Of a stretch of DNA of 64,000 nt, positions 52,294 to 60,686 are shown in pieces. The first letter of the stretch is position 1. Each line of letters starts with the position of its first letter. The position numbers and the translations under genes were made by a program. The stretch is from Pedobacter sp. MC2016-14 (GTDB lineage: Bacteria; Bacteroidota; Bacteroidia; Sphingobacteriales; Sphingobacteriaceae). Below the pieces are notes generated by a model that was not told the origin of the DNA, made no database searches, and saw only the letters and a list, made by a program, of their open reading frames with translations. The stretch covers positions 1,860,001 to 1,924,000 of the forward strand of contig NZ_JAJMPA010000001.1 of assembly GCF_020991475.1 (NCBI RefSeq), written 5' to 3'.

Positions 52294-55200
52294 ATGCGAT
52301 TGTTTGCCGTAATATTTTGTGCCCTGATGCTGCTTTGTGCTGCAGGAAGTTTTGCGCAGAATATCACACTAAAAAAAAATAACATTACCCTTGAAGAAGT
52401 TTTAAAGGAGCTGCGCAGCCAAAGCGGGTACGATTTCTTTTTTGAAAGAAGCCAGGTTGCTACTGTTAAAAAGCTGAATCTGAGCATCAGCAACCTTCCC
52501 TTGCCTGAGGCTTTGGATGTGGTATTTGATGAACTGCCCTTTAACTATAGCATAGAAGATAAAACTGTAGTGGTCTATAAAAAACAACCATCTTTAGTAG
52601 AGCGGATCAGTAGTATTTTTACTGGCCAAACTATCCAGGGAAGGGTAATTGACGATAGGGCTGAAGGCTTGGGAAACGCAATTGTGAAAGACCTGCAGAG
52701 CAATAAGACTGTCCAGACCAATGAGCGGGGCTTTTTCTCCCTTTCTGGTGTAGCCAAAAATGCGAGGCTCAAAATATCCTGCCCTGGCTATGAAAACAGG
52801 GAGCTGGAGGCGACAGCAGACCTTGGCGCTATTGAGCTGTCTTTGGTGATAGGGAGGCTAAACGAGGTAAGTATTGTTGCTACAGGTTACCAGTTTTTAC
52901 CTAAAGAACGTGTAACAGGTTCATTTGTGCAGTTGGAAAATAAACTGGTCAATAGAGATGTAAATCCAGATGTTTTGGAGCGGATAGAGGGAATAACAAG
53001 TGGCGTAAAATTTAACCGTGGTTTTAATGTATCGCCCAGAAGCAAAATAGAAATCAGGGGCAGGTCTACCTTGTTTTCTGATGGCAACCCCCTGATTATT
53101 TTAGATAATTTTCCTTATGATGGAGATTATGCGAACATTAATCCTAATGATGTAGAGCATATTACGGTGTTAAAGGATGCTGCCGCAGCTTCCATTTGGG
53201 GCTCCAGAAGTGGGAATGGTGTAATTGTGATTACCACAAAAAAAGGCGCTTTAAATATGCCTGCAAAATTTAGTTTTAACACTTCATTTGATTTTAGCGG
53301 GAAGCCTGATTTAAACTATATTCCGCGGCTCAGCTCATCAGAATTTATTGAGGTAGAACGGTTTTTATTTGATAAAGGGGTTTACAATACCGCCATCAGC
53401 AACGGTTCTGCGCTATCTCCCGCGGTAGAAATTTTACTGGCCCAAAGGGATGGCCCACTTTCTGTTACTGATGCTGAGGCCAGGCTTAATCAGTTAAAGT
53501 CTATAGACGGTAGGGAGCAGGCTGCCAAATATGGTTTCAGGAATTTTGCTTTAAACCAGCAGTATGCAGCCAATGTAACAGGAGGCAGCGAGCGAAGAAA
53601 ATACTTTTATGGTGTGGGTTACGATAAAAACACCGAGATCCGCCACAACAATGGTTACCGCAGGCTCAGTTTTAAAGCAAATAACAGTTGGTATTTTTTT
53701 AAAAAACGCCTGGAATTTTCATCGTCCCTAAGTTATACCCCAGTTAGGCAATCTGCAGGTATATCTGTGGCAACTTTCCTGCCATATCCTTATGTGCAAT
53801 ATGCAGATGAAAATGGTCAGCCCCTGGCTTTGGCAAATACCTACAGGTTATCTTATGCAGCGACTGCAGGCGGAGGCCGGTTGCTGGATTGGACTTACAA
53901 GCCACTGCAAGAACAGCGCGATAACTACAGTAAGCAAGTGACGGATATTGCAGATTACCGTGCAGATTTAGCGCTCGACTATAAGGTGATTGAAGGTTTA
54001 ACTACATCCTTAAATTACAATTATGGAAAAACACGGACCAAGAATTATGTACTGAACGAGTTGGAATCTTATTATACACGCAATGAAATTAACCGCTATA
54101 CACAGGTAAATTCTAATAATGGTGTGCTAAGTTATCCCATTCCATTGGCCAACATTACAAGTACGGTAGATGGTTATTTAATGTCCCAAAATGCACGCTT
54201 ACAGTTCAATTATGCCCATACCTGGAGCAGGCATAACCTGAATTTACTGGCAGGTTATGAAATCAGGGACAATACGCTTGAAAGTAGTTTGGGTTTATAT
54301 TATGGATATCAAAAAAACAGTGGTTCCAGCCTAAACAACTCGTTAGATTACAATACCGCTTTTCCGCTGTTTAACGATCCAACTCAAACTGCCCGTGTAC
54401 CAGGGGCCGCGGATAATCTATCAGGTACCTATAACCGCTTTTTATCCTACTATTTTAACGGCTCTTATATTTTTATGGAAAAATATGGGCTTACCTTTAG
54501 TGCCCGAAAAGATGAATCTAATATTTTTGGTTTAGCCACCAATGAAAAAGGAGTGCCTTTATGGAGCACTGGTTTATTGTGGGCGCCAGATCCGGCCCTA
54601 AAGTTAAGGGGCAGTTATGGCTATACCGGAAATGTTAACAATACCATATCTGCTTATTCTACCATTAATGCGGTGCCCGGGCTAAATTCTTATAGGCAAT
54701 ACGTATCAAGTATTCTTAACCCACCAAATCCTTCACTGCGTTGGGAGAAGATCCGCAATTTGAATGCAGCTGTAGATTTTTCGACCAATAACAAGCGCTT
54801 TAGTGGTACTGCAGAATATTGGACCAAACACGGTTTGGATTTAATTGCCAGGAGCCCTATAGCCGGGCAAACAGGTATCAGTACCTTTATGGGTAATGCC
54901 GGGGCTACCTTTACCAGAGGCTTGGACGTGGTTTTAAACAGTACCAATACAAACGGAGCAGTAAAGTGGTTTAGTACCTTCATGTATACCCGTACTGAAA
55001 GCAAGGTTACGGATAACCGCATTCCAAATGAATTAAATTTGGATATTGTTCAGACTAATTATTTAGGTCCTTTACAAGGTTATTCTTTTTATTCAATCTT
55101 TAGTTTTAAATACCTGGGTTTAAACGGGTCCGGCAATCCCATTGGCGTTTTAAACGGGCAGCCGAGTACGGATTATGCAGCCATTGTAAATTCCAGAAAT

Positions 55201-55719
55201 CATGATGACCTGGTATACAATGGTTCTGCAGTACCGCTGGATTTTGGAAGTTTACGAAATACAATGGTTTACAAAGCATTTGATCTGAGTTTTAACCTTG
55301 TGTTTAAGTTCAATTATTATTACAGGCGAAATTCTTTAAATAATGGAACTTTATATGGCTTAGGTACTACTTCGCAAATGGCTGATTATGAAAGGAGATG
55401 GCAGCAACCCGGCGATGAGCAATTTACCAGTGTGCCGGCATTGATTTATCCATCAAATCCAGCCCGAGGCCAGTTGTATCAGTATTCGGAAGTGCTAATT
55501 GAAAAAGCAGACCACATCAGGTTGCAAGACATCAGGCTGGCTTACCACTTGGGTAGCAGGCCTAAACTTTACCTTAAAGACCTGAATATTTTTACCTATG
55601 TGGGTAATGCAGGGATTCTTTGGAAGGCAAATAAATACCATGATGATCCAGACTATCCTGCTTCATTGGGCTTAAAGCCCACACGAAGCATTGCATTTGG
55701 TTTATCAGCAGCATTTTAA
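52294..55719 (+). CDS. SusC/RagA TonB-dependent receptor with STN domain, locus 3
   Basis: An 1141-residue outer-membrane transporter. A signal peptide (about residues 1-21, GSFAQ) is followed by an STN domain (ITLKKNNITLEEVLKELRSQ to about residue 92), a CarboxypepD_reg-like domain (IQGRVIDDRAEGLGNAIV), the plug (VSIVATGYQFLPKERVTGSF, GRSTLFSDGNPLIILDNFP, SIWGSRSGNGVIVITTK) and the barrel ending SIAFGLSAAF. The plug start differs from the other three receptors in the window. An STN domain is present but no ECF/FecR pair is adjacent. The SusD gene begins three bases later. Confidence 0.92.
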   Translation: MRLFAVIFCALMLLCAAGSFAQNITLKKNNITLEEVLKELRSQSGYDFFFERSQVATVKKLNLSISNLPLPEALDVVFDELPFNYSIEDKTVVVYKKQPSLVERISSIFTGQTIQGRVIDDRAEGLGNAIVKDLQSNKTVQTNERGFFSLSGVAKNARLKISCPGYENRELEATADLGAIELSLVIGRLNEVSIVATGYQFLPKERVTGSFVQLENKLVNRDVNPDVLERIEGITSGVKFNRGFNVSPRSKIEIRGRSTLFSDGNPLIILDNFPYDGDYANINPNDVEHITVLKDAAAASIWGSRSGNGVIVITTKKGALNMPAKFSFNTSFDFSGKPDLNYIPRLSSSEFIEVERFLFDKGVYNTAISNGSALSPAVEILLAQRDGPLSVTDAEARLNQLKSIDGREQAAKYGFRNFALNQQYAANVTGGSERRKYFYGVGYDKNTEIRHNNGYRRLSFKANNSWYFFKKRLEFSSSLSYTPVRQSAGISVATFLPYPYVQYADENGQPLALANTYRLSYAATAGGGRLLDWTYKPLQEQRDNYSKQVTDIADYRADLALDYKVIEGLTTSLNYNYGKTRTKNYVLNELESYYTRNEINRYTQVNSNNGVLSYPIPLANITSTVDGYLMSQNARLQFNYAHTWSRHNLNLLAGYEIRDNTLESSLGLYYGYQKNSGSSLNNSLDYNTAFPLFNDPTQTARVPGAADNLSGTYNRFLSYYFNGSYIFMEKYGLTFSARKDESNIFGLATNEKGVPLWSTGLLWAPDPALKLRGSYGYTGNVNNTISAYSTINAVPGLNSYRQYVSSILNPPNPSLRWEKIRNLNAAVDFSTNNKRFSGTAEYWTKHGLDLIARSPIAGQTGISTFMGNAGATFTRGLDVVLNSTNTNGAVKWFSTFMYTRTESKVTDNRIPNELNLDIVQTNYLGPLQGYSFYSIFSFKYLGLNGSGNPIGVLNGQPSTDYAAIVNSRNHDDLVYNGSAVPLDFGSLRNTMVYKAFDLSFNLVFKFNYYYRRNSLNNGTLYGLGTTSQMADYERRWQQPGDEQFTSVPALIYPSNPARGQLYQYSEVLIEKADHIRLQDIRLAYHLGSRPKLYLKDLNIFTYVGNAGILWKANKYHDDPDYPASLGLKPTRSIAFGLSAAF

Positions 55720-55722
55720 AGC

Positions 55723-57123
55723 ATGGAAATAAAAATGAACCGTAATCTATTGTTGGTAATCTTATTGTGTGTAGGACTGATAGCATGTAAGCGGGCAGAT
55801 TTTTTAGATAAAAAGCCCAGTACGCAGATCAAAGTGCCCGAAACTTTAACAGATTTTCAGCAACTAATGGACAACAGTAGTATCATGGCAAGTATAGGTA
55901 TTGCCTTGCCGCAAATGGCTGCAGACGACTATACTTTATCTGATGCAGCCTGGCAGGCCTTGCCATTGGCTACGGAACGCAATTCGTACATATGGGCCAG
56001 CGACATTTACCAGGGCGAACGGGCAGAAAATGACTGGAACAGTCAATATACGGCGGTTTTTTATGCGAATACGGTTTTGGAGGGATTGGCCAAATCAGAC
56101 AGTGCGGGTTCTACACAAGGTTTGTTTTTAAAGGGCAGTGCCCTATTTATGCGTGCCTATGCATTTTATGAATTGACCCGATGTTATGGGAAAGCTTATG
56201 ACGCGACAAGCGCAAATACAGATTTGGGGATTCCTCTGCGTTTAACTGCGGCCATAGATTATATTGAGCCAAGGGCTACTTTACAGCAGAGTTTTGATCA
56301 GGTTTTGAAAGATTTAAACGAGGCCGAAAATCTTTTGCCCACTGCAAGACCAGCCTTAAATTTAAACCGACCTTCCAGAATAGCAGTGTATGCGCTATTG
56401 GCGAGAATTTACCTTGATAAGAGAGATTATGTAAACGCAGAGGTGAATGCCGATAAATGCCTAGCCTTGTATGATAAGTTGACTGATTACAGGTCCATCA
56501 GCAAAACGAGCGCTACACCATTTACCGTAAATAATAATGAGGAATTGATTTATGTATCTGGAGGTGCTGTTTCATACTCTGAACTCATTGCAGCATATGC
56601 TGCAATGAGTTCCCGCATTAGTGATGATTTGATTAAGCTATACCACAAAGATGATTTAAGGCTTGTAACTTATTTTGCAAGATTAAGCGATGGTACCTAT
56701 TATAAAAAAAGAGGTTATGCTGGGAGCTCAAGTTTATATCCTTTTTATGGTTTGGCTACTGATGAAGTTTACCTGATAAAAGCCGAATGCCTGGCAAGGA
56801 GGAAAAAAAATAGCGAGGCATTGGACAAGTTGAACCAGTTGCTGATTAAACGCTTTTCAGATCCAGATGCGTATATTCCCGTAATGGGCAGTTCGGATAC
56901 AGAGGTATTGGCAGCAGTTTTACTGGAAAGAAGAAAAGAATTGGTTTGGCGGGGGCTAAGGTGGTTTGACTTGAAGCGTTTAAACAAAGAAGGTGCAGGC
57001 ATCTCCTTATCCAGAACCTTAAATGGGAAGACCTACACCCTGGCCCCTAATGAGGCCAGGTGGGTCTTTCCGATTTATCCTGCTGAAGTAGCTATCAGTG
57101 GTATTCAACAAAATGACCGTTAA
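55723..57123 (+). CDS. SusD/RagB lipoprotein, locus 3
   Basis: A 466-residue lipoprotein with lipobox Cys22 (GLIACKR) and the classical RagB start FLDKKPSTQIKVPETL, so it belongs to the other SusD subgroup than loci 1 and 2. LFMRAYAFYELTRCYGKAY and the C-terminal ERRKELVWRGLRWFDLKRL are strong RagB/SusD marks. An in-frame ATG at 55735 is an alternative start. The partner is the SusC just upstream. It is convergent with a small secreted peptide gene six bases away. Confidence 0.92.
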   Translation: MEIKMNRNLLLVILLCVGLIACKRADFLDKKPSTQIKVPETLTDFQQLMDNSSIMASIGIALPQMAADDYTLSDAAWQALPLATERNSYIWASDIYQGERAENDWNSQYTAVFYANTVLEGLAKSDSAGSTQGLFLKGSALFMRAYAFYELTRCYGKAYDATSANTDLGIPLRLTAAIDYIEPRATLQQSFDQVLKDLNEAENLLPTARPALNLNRPSRIAVYALLARIYLDKRDYVNAEVNADKCLALYDKLTDYRSISKTSATPFTVNNNEELIYVSGGAVSYSELIAAYAAMSSRISDDLIKLYHKDDLRLVTYFARLSDGTYYKKRGYAGSSSLYPFYGLATDEVYLIKAECLARRKKNSEALDKLNQLLIKRFSDPDAYIPVMGSSDTEVLAAVLLERRKELVWRGLRWFDLKRLNKEGAGISLSRTLNGKTYTLAPNEARWVFPIYPAEVAISGIQQNDR

Positions 57124-57129
57124 AGGGAT

Positions 57130-57513
57130 TTAGTCCCAGTAGATAGAATTTCCACCTTGCGAGTAAGCTGTCAGCCAACCACTAGCAATATAGACATCAA
57201 TCTGCGCGCTTGTATAGTAACTTTGCAATAATGTAGTCAAGCTCGGTATATTGGTTTTTCCAGAAGTAGTTACCCGATAAATACAACGCCTTTCAGATGA
57301 TGCGGCACAAAATTCAGGATCTGGGATTGCTGCTGGGTCACTCGGATCTACCTGCGTAAATTGATCTGCTGTTCTCTGAACTAGGTAGTCAAATCCTACA
57401 GTGCGGTTAAGTATATTGGTTTTAACAGGCGCTTTTTTTACATTGGTAAATGCGCTAAGGGTGCATGCCAGGCCAGCAACCAGTAGGCCAGTCATTAATT
57501 TTGAATTTTTCAT
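57130..57513 (-). CDS. Small secreted two-cysteine protein (DUF6520-like)
   Basis: A 127-residue protein from the ATG at 57513. A signal peptide (MKNSKLMTGLLVAGLACTLSAFT) is followed by a mature chain with only two cysteines, Cys69 and Cys77 (EFCAASSERRCIYRV), eight residues apart. This style and the neighbouring MauE-like gene recall DUF6520-type peptides of Bacteroidota, an uncertain match from memory. The tail is SGWLTAYSQGGNSIYWD. It follows the MauE-like gene by 11 bases. The two cysteines probably form a disulfide. Function unknown. Confidence 0.65.
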   Translation of the reverse strand: MKNSKLMTGLLVAGLACTLSAFTNVKKAPVKTNILNRTVGFDYLVQRTADQFTQVDPSDPAAIPDPEFCAASSERRCIYRVTTSGKTNIPSLTTLLQSYYTSAQIDVYIASGWLTAYSQGGNSIYWD

Positions 57514-57524
57514 CTTGATAAAAA

Positions 57525-57956
57525 TTAATTGTGTGTATAGTGATTTATAAGTTTCATTGCATAAGCAGCCAGCAGAACTAAGCCCAGGTTCAGGTAAATG
57601 TGCTGTGTCCAACTGAGACTGGAAATTACCCCTCCGCAATGGCAGGGAAGCATTTTTGCGGCAATTTTCATATAGAGCAGGTATCCCGTAAACAGGAGCA
57701 TTAAACCGAGGGTGAGTTGAAGCCCTCTGAGCCTGCTTTTTGGAAATATTAAAAGAAGCACAATAAAGACCTCAATTGCGGGGATGAAGATGGCTACATA
57801 CTTGCCAGCCGGCTGCATGAAGATCATTTTTACCATAAAGCCTTCAAAACTTTGAAGGTTTAGAAATTTGTCTGTAGCGGTGTAAATAAACACCGCGATA
57901 AAAAGGTAAGTAATGGCCTCGGCCAGCATGTTTTTGATTTTTCCTAAATTTCCCAT
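57525..57956 (-). CDS. MauE/DoxX-like redox-associated membrane protein
   Basis: A 143-residue protein with four hydrophobic helices (about residues 12-30, 52-71, 80-98, 118-138). Between the third and fourth lies LPCHCGGVISS, with Cys105 and Cys107 in the CxCGG pattern seen in MauE-like proteins of Bacteroidota. MauE family members are linked to disulfide formation in exported proteins. It is the first gene of a two-gene unit with the secreted two-cysteine peptide and faces the SusC/SusD pair. A role in oxidising that peptide is inference. Confidence 0.8.
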   Translation of the reverse strand: MGNLGKIKNMLAEAITYLFIAVFIYTATDKFLNLQSFEGFMVKMIFMQPAGKYVAIFIPAIEVFIVLLLIFPKSRLRGLQLTLGLMLLFTGYLLYMKIAAKMLPCHCGGVISSLSWTQHIYLNLGLVLLAAYAMKLINHYTHN

Positions 57957-58142
57957 TGGTTACAGACACAGTTTTTGCTGCTGTATCTGGGGCCAAAGTT
58001 ATAGCCTGTTTAAGAAGGGGATATGGAGCCTTTAACTATTGTAAAGCCCAATTTGGCCGTATTTTGATGAAATACTCCATCTGGTTTTACAAATATTAGG
58101 AATGGTGTTTTAGGTGGTGATGAATGGCTTCTGTTTATTACA

Positions 58143-58298
58143 TGCGTTCGGCATGCGTATATACCATCTTAAGGATTGGCTTGAATCAACTTCGAGGTTG
58201 CGTAAGGGTTGAGTAACCTAAATGCCTTTCAACCTCGAAGTTGATCTGAACGTAATTCGAACGTGATTGCTTGATGGTATATACGCATGCCGGACGCA
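58143..58298. repeat. 156-bp imperfect palindrome (MITE-like)
   Basis: The outer arms, 26 bases at 58143-58168 and 58273-58298, are inverted copies with one mismatch (core GGCATGCGTATATACCATC). The inner arms ATCAACTTCGAGGTTG (58185-58200) and its exact complement (58230-58245) enclose a ~29-base loop. A transcript would fold into one long hairpin. It lies in the 734-base gap between the MauE-like gene and the next sigma gene, 18 bases from a transposase-family remnant. No target-site duplication was evident by eye. Confidence 0.85.
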
Positions 58299-58316
58299 GC
58301 CTGGTAACATGGATTA

Positions 58317-58466
58317 CTATTTATGCAGGTATCGGCTTGAAACGTTATTTTCCATAATGAATTCAAGAATTCCGATGAGGTATACTTCTTTTAAACCTAC
58401 ATTTTTCCAGTTTGTGTCTCCTTTTTTAAATTGCTCATGAATCATTCGCGAGAGGTAAATATTATC
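58317..58466 (-). pseudogene. Remnant of a PD-(D/E)XK (Rpn/PDDEXK_2) transposase-family gene
   Basis: About 49 codons read DNIYLSRMIHEQFKKGD, then TNWKNVGLKEVYLIGILEF and a short tail ending in TAG. The KEVYLIGILEF segment matches the (P)VYxIGILxF strand typical of the PDDEXK_2 family, near the middle of those ~300-residue proteins. Stops (TAG, TAA) lie just upstream, and the catalytic residues and both ends are missing. It is therefore a decayed fragment. The rest of the gap up to the sigma gene holds nothing else I can support. Confidence 0.55.
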
Positions 58467-58690
58467 TTAGTGCTATTTAAGGCTAAGAGGGTTTTATAAC
58501 TAAATAGGTTTGGTAAAACCATGTGCTTATACAAAATTAGTATTGGCTTAACATTAAATCAATATTCGGAGGATAACTTTGAAACACATAAAAGCGGGGA
58601 GAAGTTCATGCAAAATTATAATATTTTAATTTTATCTATTACATTGCATCGTGATAACCTGAAAGGGTTATACTCTAACCAAATATTTCT

Positions 58691-59275
58691 ATGTCTGTAA
58701 AAATAACTGTAGATGCTGCTTTGTTATTGCGTTGCCGTAATAGGGATCAGATAGCTTTCAAAGCTGTGTACAATCACTACCACAGAAAAGTTTATCAGTA
58801 TGCCTATTCCTACCTTAAAAACAAAGAACAGAGCGAAGAAATACTACAGGATACTTTTTTAAACATTTGGGCGAACATAGAAAAGTTAAATGAAAAACTT
58901 CCTTTTGAACCCTATTTGTTTACCATTTGCCATAGGGAAGTGCTGGATGCATTTAGAAAAATGGCGACAGCAAATAAGTTAAAAGCAAATCTTGTAAAAA
59001 CGAATACCGAAATAGACAATCATACGGAAAACGAGATCCTGTTGTCTGATTTGAGGCGCTTTTCTGAAACAGCCATTGCGAAGTTACCCAAGCAACAGCA
59101 GGCCGTATTTCAACTCAGTAAACTGGAAGACCTGAGTTATGAAGAAATTGCACAACGCTTAAACATTTCTAAAAATACGGTTAAAAATCACCTTATTGTA
59201 GCCTTGAAAACACTGCGCCCGCAGTTTGAACGTCATGGTGTGGTATACGGGCTCCTGCTGTTTTTGCTGTTTTAA
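58691..59275 (+). CDS. ECF sigma factor of locus 4
   Basis: A 194-residue ECF sigma factor. Region 2 shows AFKAVYNHYHRKVYQYAYSY and ILQDTFLNIWANIEKL; region 4 shows LPKQQQAVFQLSKLEDLSYEEIA and NISKNTVKNHLIVALKTL. A hydrophobic C-terminal tail (VVYGLLLFLLF) may dock at the membrane, as in the factor encoded at 44154-44741. FecR follows after 83 bases and SusC after that, so it forms a trans-envelope signalling set with them. Confidence 0.92.
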   Translation: MSVKITVDAALLLRCRNRDQIAFKAVYNHYHRKVYQYAYSYLKNKEQSEEILQDTFLNIWANIEKLNEKLPFEPYLFTICHREVLDAFRKMATANKLKANLVKTNTEIDNHTENEILLSDLRRFSETAIAKLPKQQQAVFQLSKLEDLSYEEIAQRLNISKNTVKNHLIVALKTLRPQFERHGVVYGLLLFLLF

Positions 59276-59358
59276 AAAATATTTTATTTTAACTAGTCCA
59301 CATTTATTACTCAAACGTATTCTTTATATAGGGTTGAAAATAACCTATAGTAAAGAAA

Positions 59359-60564
59359 ATGAGTAGATCTAAAAAACGCTTAATATACCTTCTCGAAGCT
59401 TACACCAGTCATAATATTGGTGCTGATGAGCTGGAAGAACTCACTGAATACATCAGCAACAGTTCTTCAATGGATGCCGAACTGACGGAATTGATGCGGC
59501 AGTTTTGGGCTGCCATGCCGGAAGATGCTGAAATGGAAGTTCCCGGCGAAGCTGTTTTTGAAAATATTTCCAAACACCCTCGTTTCTTAAAACCTGAAGC
59601 TAAGGTTATCACTTTTTACAAATGGAACAACCTGCTAAAGTATGCTGCAGTTTTAGTGTTGCTGTTGAGTGCTGCTTTGTTGGTATATAGGCCTCATTTT
59701 GGCAGCTCTGCCGAGAGCACGCGGTATGTAAAAACGGTTATTCCATCCAAAGAAATAAAACCAGGTGTTAAAAAGGCAGTGCTAACATTGTCGGATGGAT
59801 CTGAAGTGATACTACAGGATGCTGGCAAAGGGACGCTGGCCCATCAGGGTAACGCCAGACTGGAGCAAAACAATGGGCAGTTGTTGTACAAAGACCACAG
59901 TGCAGCTGGTCATGACTTGCAGTTGAGTATGCAAAATAAAATTACCACACCTAAAGGTGGAGAATATCAGCTTGTTTTGAGTGATGGAACAGCCATTTGG
60001 TTGAACACAGGATCAAGCATCAGTTACCCGGTAGCATTTGCAGGTACAGAGCGCAGGGTTAAAATTACGGGGGAAGTTTATTTTGAAGTTGCCAAGAATG
60101 CCAAAATGCCTTTTATAGTGGAAGCCAATGGAACCGAAGTTAAAGTGTTGGGCACGCATTTTAATGTAAGCGCTTATGCCGACGACCGGGAAGTGCGGAC
60201 AACTCTGGTAGAAGGCTCAGTTAAGGTTAGTAAAAATGGTCAGCAGGCCTTGCTGAAACCAGATCAGGAGGCCAGGGCTATTAATGGTACAAATAGGATC
60301 AGCGTACAAAATGTAGATGCCACAGAAGCATTAGCCTGGAAAAATGGTACCTTCTTGTTTAACAATGAGGACATTAAAACAGTGATGAAAGTAGTCTCCA
60401 GGTGGTATGATATTGATGTAACATATAAAGGAGATTTGGCCAATAAGACTTTTGGAGGAACGATCTCCAGGTTCGAGAGCTTCGAAAAACTGCTTAAAAC
60501 CCTGGAATTAACAGGTGCAATACATTTTAAAATAGAGGGAAGGAGGGTCATTGTGATGCCTTAG
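59359..60564 (+). CDS. FecR anti-sigma factor of locus 4
   Basis: A 401-residue FecR protein. It has a cytoplasmic N-terminal part (residues 1-90), a membrane helix (about 92-110, NLLKYAAVLVLLLSAALLVY), a periplasmic stretch with a first VLTLSDGSEVILQDAG segment, the FecR domain proper (YQLVLSDGTAIWLNTGSSIS, GEVYFEVAKN, VLGTHFNVSAY) and C-terminal DUF4974 (about 325-400). The extra LSDGSEV segment before the FecR domain makes it longer than the two other FecR proteins here. It likely controls the upstream sigma factor in response to the downstream SusC. Confidence 0.92.
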   Translation: MSRSKKRLIYLLEAYTSHNIGADELEELTEYISNSSSMDAELTELMRQFWAAMPEDAEMEVPGEAVFENISKHPRFLKPEAKVITFYKWNNLLKYAAVLVLLLSAALLVYRPHFGSSAESTRYVKTVIPSKEIKPGVKKAVLTLSDGSEVILQDAGKGTLAHQGNARLEQNNGQLLYKDHSAAGHDLQLSMQNKITTPKGGEYQLVLSDGTAIWLNTGSSISYPVAFAGTERRVKITGEVYFEVAKNAKMPFIVEANGTEVKVLGTHFNVSAYADDREVRTTLVEGSVKVSKNGQQALLKPDQEARAINGTNRISVQNVDATEALAWKNGTFLFNNEDIKTVMKVVSRWYDIDVTYKGDLANKTFGGTISRFESFEKLLKTLELTGAIHFKIEGRRVIVMP

Positions 60565-60588
60565 GGCATAAAGATGGCTTTTTAAGTA

Positions 60589-60618
60589 AATCAGGAGCGG
60601 TACCAAGCGCCCCTGATT
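60589..60618 (+). terminator. Hairpin between FecR and SusC genes, locus 4
   Basis: AATCAGGAGCG (60589-60599) pairs with CGCCCCTGATT (60608-60618) with one mismatch and an 8-base loop. No T run follows. It occupies the same place as the hairpin at 24599-24630 in locus 1. Confidence 0.5.
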
Positions 60619-60686
60619 AATGCTTATTGAGCTTAAGGTTTAAAATCAACCGCTGTTAACAATTAATTTAAAAATCTTAATTTCAA

